Positions 15,081 to 19,326 of a stretch of DNA of 19,326 nt are shown one piece after another; the first letter of the stretch is position 1, and each line of letters starts with the position of its first letter. The position numbers and the translations under genes are program-made. Source of the stretch: Bacteroidia bacterium (lineage in GTDB: Bacteria; Bacteroidota; Bacteroidia; Bacteroidales; Prolixibacteraceae); contig JANYJT010000171.1 of assembly GCA_025358395.1 (NCBI GenBank), positions 1 through 19,326 on the forward strand. The letters run 5' to 3'. The notes under the pieces are model-generated. The model did not search any database. It was given only the letters and a program-made list of their open reading frames with translations, and was not told the origin of the DNA.

Positions 15081-16556
15081 ATGAACACAGGCAATTTTCT
15101 TGCATTCGATCTTGGAGCCTCTTCCGGCAGGGCAATGCTGGGTACGATTTCAGACCATCGACTTAAACTAACTGAGATCCACCGGTTCGAAAATCGTATG
15201 GTGGAAATCGACAACCACTTCTATTGGAATATCTTCTCCATTTTTGATGAATTGAAGACCGGACTAAAAAAGTGTATCAGAGATTTTGGCATTCAGCCTG
15301 ATTCTATTGCTATCGATACCTGGGGAGTCGATTTTGCCTTTGTAGACAAAGATGGCATGATAGCCTCGCTTCCTTTTGCCTATCGTGATCGACGGACCGA
15401 TCATGCCATGGAGGACTTTTATAGGATTATTCCTAAAGAAGAACTTTACTTGATGACAGGTATTCAGCTGATGCAGTTCAACTCCCTGTTTCAATTGTTT
15501 GTCAACCATCAATCAAAAGCTTCGCAATACGAAATTGGGAAAGATCTGCTTTTCATGCCGGATGCGCTTTCCTACCTATTCTGCGGGGTCAAAAAGAATG
15601 AATTCTCTATTGCATCTACGTCACAGCTTCTACAGCCGGGTAAATTAGCCTGGGAAACACGGCTTTTAAAGGCCATAGGAGTCGATCCCTCCATAATGCA
15701 GGAAATAGTCTTACCTGGAACGATGTTGGGTAAAATCAAGCCTGAAGTGCAAAAAGAGACAGGTAGTCTTGACATACCAGTTATCGCTGTTGCATCCCAT
15801 GACACTGCTTCTGCCATCGTTTCAGTACCTGCAACAGGAAAGAATTGGGCTTATATCAGCTCGGGAACATGGTCACTGATGGGAATTGAAACAGACAAAC
15901 CACTTATTTCCAAAGAGATACTTGACCTTAACTTCACCAATGAAGGAGGTGTCGAAGGAACCACCCGTTTCCTGAAAAACATCATGGGAATGTGGCTATT
16001 GCAGGAATGCAGGAAAAGCTGGTCTCAAAAAATCAATTACACATGGAGTGAAATGGTTGATTTAAGTACCCATTCTCAACCATTTAAATGTCTGATAGAT
16101 CCGGATGATTCAAGTTTTCTGAATCCTAAAGATATGCCTCAGGCTATATCGGATTTTTGTCAAAAAACCGGTCAGGTTCATCCTGAAACACATGGAGAAT
16201 TTATCCGGTGCATCTTTGAAAGTCTGGCGATGAAGTACAAGCTCACACTGGAATCTATACTATCTGTCATATCTCACCCGGTTGAAACGGTACACATCAT
16301 TGGTGGTGGTGCGAACAATGAACTTCTCTGCCAGTACAGTGCCAACGCACTTGGGATACCTGTAAAAGCTGGCCCTACTGAGGCCACGGCCATTGGAAAC
16401 ATTATGATACAGGCTAAAGCAATGAAGAGAGTTGCCAGCCTGGAAGAGATCAGGCAGATGGTTGGTCAGTCTTTTGACACCAAAACCTTTGTGCCACAAA
16501 ACACGAATGTTTGGCAGGTACAATTGGAAAGATTCAGAAAAATTACATCAAGATAA
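15081..16556 (+). CDS. rhaB: Rhamnulokinase (FGGY carbohydrate kinase)
   Basis: It phosphorylates L-rhamnulose with ATP to rhamnulose 1-phosphate in L-rhamnose catabolism. At 491 residues it has the normal FGGY two-domain length. Motifs are FDLGASSGRA at about 9-18 (phosphate 1), IDTWGVDFAFVD near 78-89 with the catalytic-base Asp region, VASHDTASA near 237, SSGTWSLMG near 259, and GGGANNELLCQYSANALG near 411. No other rhamnose genes (isomerase, aldolase, transporter, regulator) are in the window, so it is an isolated copy or its partners are elsewhere. Other sugar-kinase specificities in the same family cannot be excluded. It probably shares a transcript with ygiQ (32-bp gap). Confidence 0.88.
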   Translation: MNTGNFLAFDLGASSGRAMLGTISDHRLKLTEIHRFENRMVEIDNHFYWNIFSIFDELKTGLKKCIRDFGIQPDSIAIDTWGVDFAFVDKDGMIASLPFAYRDRRTDHAMEDFYRIIPKEELYLMTGIQLMQFNSLFQLFVNHQSKASQYEIGKDLLFMPDALSYLFCGVKKNEFSIASTSQLLQPGKLAWETRLLKAIGVDPSIMQEIVLPGTMLGKIKPEVQKETGSLDIPVIAVASHDTASAIVSVPATGKNWAYISSGTWSLMGIETDKPLISKEILDLNFTNEGGVEGTTRFLKNIMGMWLLQECRKSWSQKINYTWSEMVDLSTHSQPFKCLIDPDDSSFLNPKDMPQAISDFCQKTGQVHPETHGEFIRCIFESLAMKYKLTLESILSVISHPVETVHIIGGGANNELLCQYSANALGIPVKAGPTEATAIGNIMIQAKAMKRVASLEEIRQMVGQSFDTKTFVPQNTNVWQVQLERFRKITSR

Positions 16557-16690
16557 AACCCATCGGATTAGTTAGGTATTTAGTTGAGATTATCACTTTT
16601 TCAATTGATTCCAATTTTGAAAATTTAATTTATTTTTTATTTTTGTCAGATCCGTAAAAGAAAAGCTTAATAAATGTAAAATTGAAAGAG
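16557..16690 (+). other. Intergenic spacer between rhaB and the first barrel gene
   Basis: This AT-rich spacer holds the promoter listed at 16615-16645. I see no clear rho-independent terminator for rhaB and no ORF. A TTG at 16682 would extend the next gene by three codons but is less likely than the ATG at 16691. Confidence 0.6.
16615..16645 (+). promoter_or_regulatory. Bacteroidetes-type promoter for the tandem barrel genes
   Basis: TTTTG at 16615-16619 is followed by an 18-bp spacer and TATTTTTG at 16638-16645, an exact match to the Bacteroidetes -7 consensus TAnnTTTG with a -33 TTTG-like box at suitable spacing. Transcription would start near 16650-16654, giving a leader of about 40 nt before the ATG at 16691. 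Confidence 0.6.
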
Positions 16691-17200
16691 ATGAAAAAGA
16701 TTCTAATTATTCTTACGATGGTCATTTCCATATCCGGTCTTTCATATGCGCAGACTGGAAAACATGTGCTAGGATTAAGATTTGGTACTGGTGGTGGTTT
16801 TGGTACCGAAATCTCCTATCAGCATGGTTTATCCGGCAAAAACAGACTCGAACTGGATTTGGGATTTAACAGTCATTATGAAAATTACCTGAATACAAGA
16901 TACAATTACACAACCTGGGGGGTAACCGGTTTATACCAATGGGTTCAAAAGATTGACAACAATGTAAATTGGTATCTTGGAGCCGGCGCCAAAATCGGAT
17001 CCTGGAGCTATGACCATGGATATGATTACCAGTTCAAATATAACAACGGTGTTTTTTTGGCTGCTGCCGGTGATGTTGGCATAGAGTATCTTTTCCCGAT
17101 TGGCATACAACTGGCCCTGGATGCCCGACCGGAAATAGGATTGATCAATCATGGAACTACTATCAATGTTGGTTTCTCAGTTCGTTATCAATTCAAATAA
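16691..17200 (+). CDS. Secreted outer-membrane beta-barrel-like protein, copy 1
   Basis: A 169-residue protein with a clear signal peptide: MKK start, hydrophobic core to about residue 18, likely cleavage after SYA before Q-T-G. The mature part, about 149 residues, shows alternating polar and aromatic strands (LGLRFGTGGG, NRLELDLGFN, WYLGAGAKIG, DVGIEYLFP, INVGFSVRYQFK), consistent with a small barrel in the outer membrane, perhaps eight strands. It is a close relative of the next gene; the two align end to end with roughly half the residues identical by eye. I prefer the ATG at 16691 over the upstream TTG. A consensus promoter lies just upstream. The specific function is unknown. Confidence 0.82.
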   Translation: MKKILIILTMVISISGLSYAQTGKHVLGLRFGTGGGFGTEISYQHGLSGKNRLELDLGFNSHYENYLNTRYNYTTWGVTGLYQWVQKIDNNVNWYLGAGAKIGSWSYDHGYDYQFKYNNGVFLAAAGDVGIEYLFPIGIQLALDARPEIGLINHGTTINVGFSVRYQFK

Positions 17201-17207
17201 AATCATG

Positions 17208-17254
17208 ATATTTGGTAGAGATTATTTAGCATACTTTCTACCAAAGATATTTTT
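17208..17254 (+). terminator. Hairpin with T run touching the ATG of the second barrel gene
   Basis: TTTGGTAGA (17211-17219) is perfectly complementary to TCTACCAAA (17237-17245) around a 17-nt loop. The stem can extend by three pairs after a one-base bulge. It is followed by a T run that ends at the ATG at 17255. It may reduce read-through or translation into the second copy. Confidence 0.5.
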
Positions 17255-17767
17255 ATGAAACGGATTCTCTTGACAATGGCAGTGGTGGTCATTCTTTTCA
17301 GCCTTGCCAAATCCCAAATTGCGAAACATTCAATTGGTTTGCGCTATGGGGCTCTTTATGGTCTGGGCACTGAAATCACCTATCAGCGCGGATTAACTTC
17401 AGAAAATCGTCTGGAATTTGATTTTGGCTTTAACAGCAATTTCGAATATGTCGATAATTTCAGGCAAGACCATAACAGCTGGGCACTCACAGGACTTTAT
17501 CATTGGGTTTGGACACTTGAGGAACTTGATGAAAACGTCAGATGGTACGCCGGTGCCGGAGCTAAGTTGGGCACCTGGAGCTCTAACCAGGGATATAACT
17601 ACCGATACCACAACGGACTATTCATTACTGCATCCGGAGATGTAGGAATCGAGTATATATTTCCTGCAGGCATCCAGTTTGCCCTGAATGCTCGACCGGA
17701 ATTAGGGTTCTTCAACCATGGAAGCGGGGTGAACATTGGTTTTGCAGTACGGTACCAGTTCAAATAA
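17255..17767 (+). CDS. Secreted outer-membrane beta-barrel-like protein, copy 2
   Basis: A 170-residue paralogue of the preceding gene, with an N-terminal signal peptide (MKRILLTMAVVVILFSLAKS, likely cleavage near residue 20) and the same strand pattern: GLRYGALYGLGTEITYQRGL, NRLEFDFGFN, WYAGAGAKLGTW, GDVGIEYIFPAGIQFALNARPELG and the shared ending VRYQFK. The most conserved blocks are GAGAK and GDVGIEY. The pair arose by tandem duplication. The divergence is mostly in the loops between strands 2 and 4, where exposed barrel loops would be. A hairpin separates the copies. No ligand or enzyme motif is visible, so function is unassigned. Confidence 0.82.
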   Translation: MKRILLTMAVVVILFSLAKSQIAKHSIGLRYGALYGLGTEITYQRGLTSENRLEFDFGFNSNFEYVDNFRQDHNSWALTGLYHWVWTLEELDENVRWYAGAGAKLGTWSSNQGYNYRYHNGLFITASGDVGIEYIFPAGIQFALNARPELGFFNHGSGVNIGFAVRYQFK

Positions 17768-17782
17768 ATCCGGGATTATTAT

Positions 17783-18061
17783 ATGCTTGTCATCTTAATT
17801 GTCTTGTCTGCCGGAATTCTTTCAGGATTGCTGCTCATCAAAAGACCAAAAATTCATCGATTCAACAATCATCTGCTTAATTGGGCTATCTACCTCCTGC
17901 TTTTTCTTCTTGGTCTTTCAGTAGGAACAAACAAAGAGGTGATACAAAATCTGGGTAAAATTGGTTATGAGGCCATAGCCATCGCGATTGCGTCAATCCT
18001 GGGAAGTGTCCTTTTTTCCGGACTTCTCTTCAAGTTACTATTCAAACAAAATGCGAAGTAG
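17783..18061 (+). CDS. LysO-family transporter, N-terminal half as a separate protein
   Basis: A 92-residue membrane protein with about three hydrophobic segments, matching the first third of the LysO (YbjE) lysine exporter. The segment WAIYLLLFLLGLSVGTN is the counterpart of YALYLLMFLAGVSIGSD in the next gene, which reflects an internal repeat of the family. The gene ends in TAG at 18061, 11 bp past the start of the next gene, so the two are translationally coupled. The protein presumably assembles with the next gene product in the inner membrane to export lysine or an analogue. It sits 15 bp after the second barrel gene. Confidence 0.8.
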   Translation: MLVILIVLSAGILSGLLLIKRPKIHRFNNHLLNWAIYLLLFLLGLSVGTNKEVIQNLGKIGYEAIAIAIASILGSVLFSGLLFKLLFKQNAK

Positions 18062-18650
18062 CCTGATTATCATTGGTTTTTTCAGTATAGGTGTAATCCT
18101 CGGACTATCCGGAGAACTGCCTGACGGATATGATTTTGATAAATTTGGCAGCTACGCGCTCTATTTGCTGATGTTTCTCGCCGGGGTAAGCATCGGAAGC
18201 GATAAGAACTCCTGGTCAGTTTTAGCTACGCACAACTACAAAATTATCTGGGTACCGGTTACCATCGTGGCAGGCACTTTGACGGGTTCAGCATTGGTCT
18301 CTATGATTTTACCATCGCTTACGATGAAAGAATCAATGGCAGTTGGGGCTGGCTTCGGGTATTACAGCCTCTCAAGCGTAGTTATCACCCAACTTCATGG
18401 CCATAGCCTGGGCGTAACTGCTCTTTTGTCAAATATTTTCAGGGAAGTATTCACCTTGCTGGCCACACCCATCCTGGTAAGTTATTTTGGAAATCTGGCC
18501 GGGATTGCCTCCGGCGGAGCTACCGCAATGGACACCACACTCCCTGTCATCAGTAAATACTCCGGCAAATCTTACGCGATAATAGCTGTGTTCAATGGAA
18601 TAGTGCTAACTATTCTTGTGCCGTTTCTGGTAACGTTTATACTATCGTAA
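18051..18650 (+). CDS. lysO: LysO-family lysine exporter, C-terminal part
   Basis: A 199-residue polytopic membrane protein with about six hydrophobic segments, matching the larger part of LysO. Family segments are YALYLLMFLAGVSIGSD, VGAGFGYYSLSSVVITQ (about 100-116) and FREVFTLLATP. Together with the preceding 92-residue protein it sums to 291 residues, near the length of the one-piece E. coli exporter. The ATG at 18051 overlaps the previous gene by 11 bp. A TTG at 17988 would extend it, but the added residues are not membrane-like, so 18051 is preferred. The stop abuts a heptamer repeat (AAGGATA) that pairs with the 3' end of the convergent thioesterase gene. Confidence 0.85.
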   Translation: MRSSLIIIGFFSIGVILGLSGELPDGYDFDKFGSYALYLLMFLAGVSIGSDKNSWSVLATHNYKIIWVPVTIVAGTLTGSALVSMILPSLTMKESMAVGAGFGYYSLSSVVITQLHGHSLGVTALLSNIFREVFTLLATPILVSYFGNLAGIASGGATAMDTTLPVISKYSGKSYAIIAVFNGIVLTILVPFLVTFILS

Positions 18651-18760
18651 AAGGATAAAGGATAAAGTAAAGACGCTTCCTTCAAAAATATATCTCATAA
18701 TCCTAAATTTTAATTTATTTATTCAATCACTAATGCTGCCTACTTTATCCTTTATCCTTT
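18650..18760. repeat. 20-bp perfect inverted repeat of heptamers shared by two convergent genes
   Basis: AAAGGATA-type heptamers at 18650-18669 are perfectly complementary over 20 bp to 18741-18760, with a 71-nt AT-rich spacer between them. The left arm starts on the last base of the lysO stop codon. The right arm contains part of the thioesterase stop codon (18759-18761). The arms could act as a shared 3' structure for both transcripts. No gene is visible in the spacer. Confidence 0.9.
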
Positions 18761-19247
18761 ACCCTTCTTCAAAGAATGCATCTACACCCGGATAATCATA
18801 CTCCGCCATGGCTTTGTCTAGAGGGAATAAAAAAAACTTACACCTGGCTGTAGCGCAAACAGTTCCATTATTGCTCAAAAGTTTTCCTTCAACAAAAGCC
18901 ATCCGGCTGTTTTGTTCCACTAGTTTGGCCCTGAGAGTAATCTCTCCCTCGCTAATCAGTACAGCCCTACGGTAGCTTATCTCCATTGAAGTAGTCACAC
19001 CAGTGGTTTTGCACATGGTCAGAACCACCCAGCTGCAAAGTTCGTCCATCAGTGCGGCCTGTACTCCTCCATGCAACACATTTCTGAAGCCTTCTGCCCA
19101 TCTTTGCGGATTCCATTGTGCTATTACCTCATCACCATCCAATTCAAATTTCAATTGTAAACCCTTGTCGTTGCCGGGCGAACAACCAAAACAGTTGTAC
19201 TCTTTTCGTCCGGATTTCAAATAAGGATTGAATATCTTCTTCGTCAT
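18759..19247 (-). CDS. PaaI-type hotdog-fold acyl-CoA thioesterase
   Basis: A cytoplasmic thioesterase-like protein of about 162 residues that would hydrolyse an acyl- or aryl-CoA. Signature features are NCFGCSPGNDKGLQLKF near the N-terminus and NVLHGGVQAALMDE, the HGG-x-x-x-x-x-x-DE hotdog motif with the expected catalytic acidic residue. The frame extends to a GTG at 19319 (186 residues) and an ATG at 19289. The ATG at 19247 (MTKKIFNPYLK) fits best because homologues begin close to the GCSP motif. The gene converges on lysO and its stop codon lies in an inverted repeat. A link to the phenylacetyl-CoA genes at the other end of the window is possible but not shown. Confidence 0.85.
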   Translation of the reverse strand: MTKKIFNPYLKSGRKEYNCFGCSPGNDKGLQLKFELDGDEVIAQWNPQRWAEGFRNVLHGGVQAALMDELCSWVVLTMCKTTGVTTSMEISYRRAVLISEGEITLRAKLVEQNSRMAFVEGKLLSNNGTVCATARCKFFLFPLDKAMAEYDYPGVDAFFEEG

Positions 19248-19326
19248 TTTGTTCAATAAGTTAAACCAATTCGACCTTAACAAGTTCATTCTTTTCAAGA
19301 TACCAGATATTTCCTTCACAGGAGGA

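Noticed and set aside
17988..18061. Extension of the second LysO gene to an upstream TTG, and the idea that the split is a recent frameshift
   Set aside because: The added residues are polar and not family-like, a good ATG exists at 18051, and the two frames overlap in a normal coupled arrangement, so a designed gene pair is simpler.

Overview
The window looks like chromosomal DNA from an anaerobic or fermentative member of the Bacteroidetes, most likely Bacteroidales-like. This rests on gene content (a four-gene VorDABC-type ferredoxin-dependent oxoacid oxidoreductase, a single-chain ADP-forming acyl-CoA synthetase, a two-gene LysO exporter, an OlsF-like fused acyltransferase), on sparse Shine-Dalgarno signals, and on one good Bacteroidetes-type promoter (TTTTG, 18 bp, TATTTTTG) at 16615-16645. 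The species cannot be named from sequence reading alone.

Layout. 1-4554 (+): 3' part of phenylacetate-CoA ligase, a double-ACT protein, a possible 33-codon Phe-rich ORF, prephenate dehydratase, a divergent flavodoxin and a PLP aminotransferase. 4656-7591 (+): the four oxoacid:ferredoxin oxidoreductase subunits in the order ferredoxin, alpha, beta, gamma, with gamma split off by a 227-bp gap full of heptamer repeats, and a strong intrinsic terminator after gamma. 7663-11040 (+): an MFS nucleoside-type permease and an ADP-forming acyl-CoA synthetase. 11161-12978 (-): an OlsF/GlsF-type two-domain acyltransferase. 13165-16556 (+): YgiQ radical SAM protein and a rhamnulokinase. 16691-18650 (+): two tandem paralogous outer-membrane barrel proteins and a two-gene LysO exporter. 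18759-19247 (-): a hotdog thioesterase.

How the genes may work together. The first 11 kb centres on 2-oxo acids and acyl-CoAs. PheA makes phenylpyruvate. The aminotransferase can interconvert 2-oxo and amino acids. The oxidoreductase interconverts 2-oxo acids and acyl-CoAs with a low-potential carrier. The AMP-forming ligase activates aryl acids. The ADP-forming enzyme can recover ATP from acyl-CoA. The set could run as amino-acid fermentation or, in reverse, as reductive synthesis of amino acids from acids. Direction and substrate range are inference.

The most unusual signal lies between genes. Many intergenic regions hold short tandem repeats with 7-, 8- or 9-bp units, whose sequence differs from place to place. 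They are often arranged as long inverted arms and start at or run through the stop codon of the flanking gene. In most of them TAA recurs every 7 or 8 bp, so stop codons fall in several or all reading frames. Two hairpins end in a T run that touches the next ATG. These elements resemble in style the heptameric STRR repeats of cyanobacteria, but the sequences are unrelated, and I do not recognise a named family.
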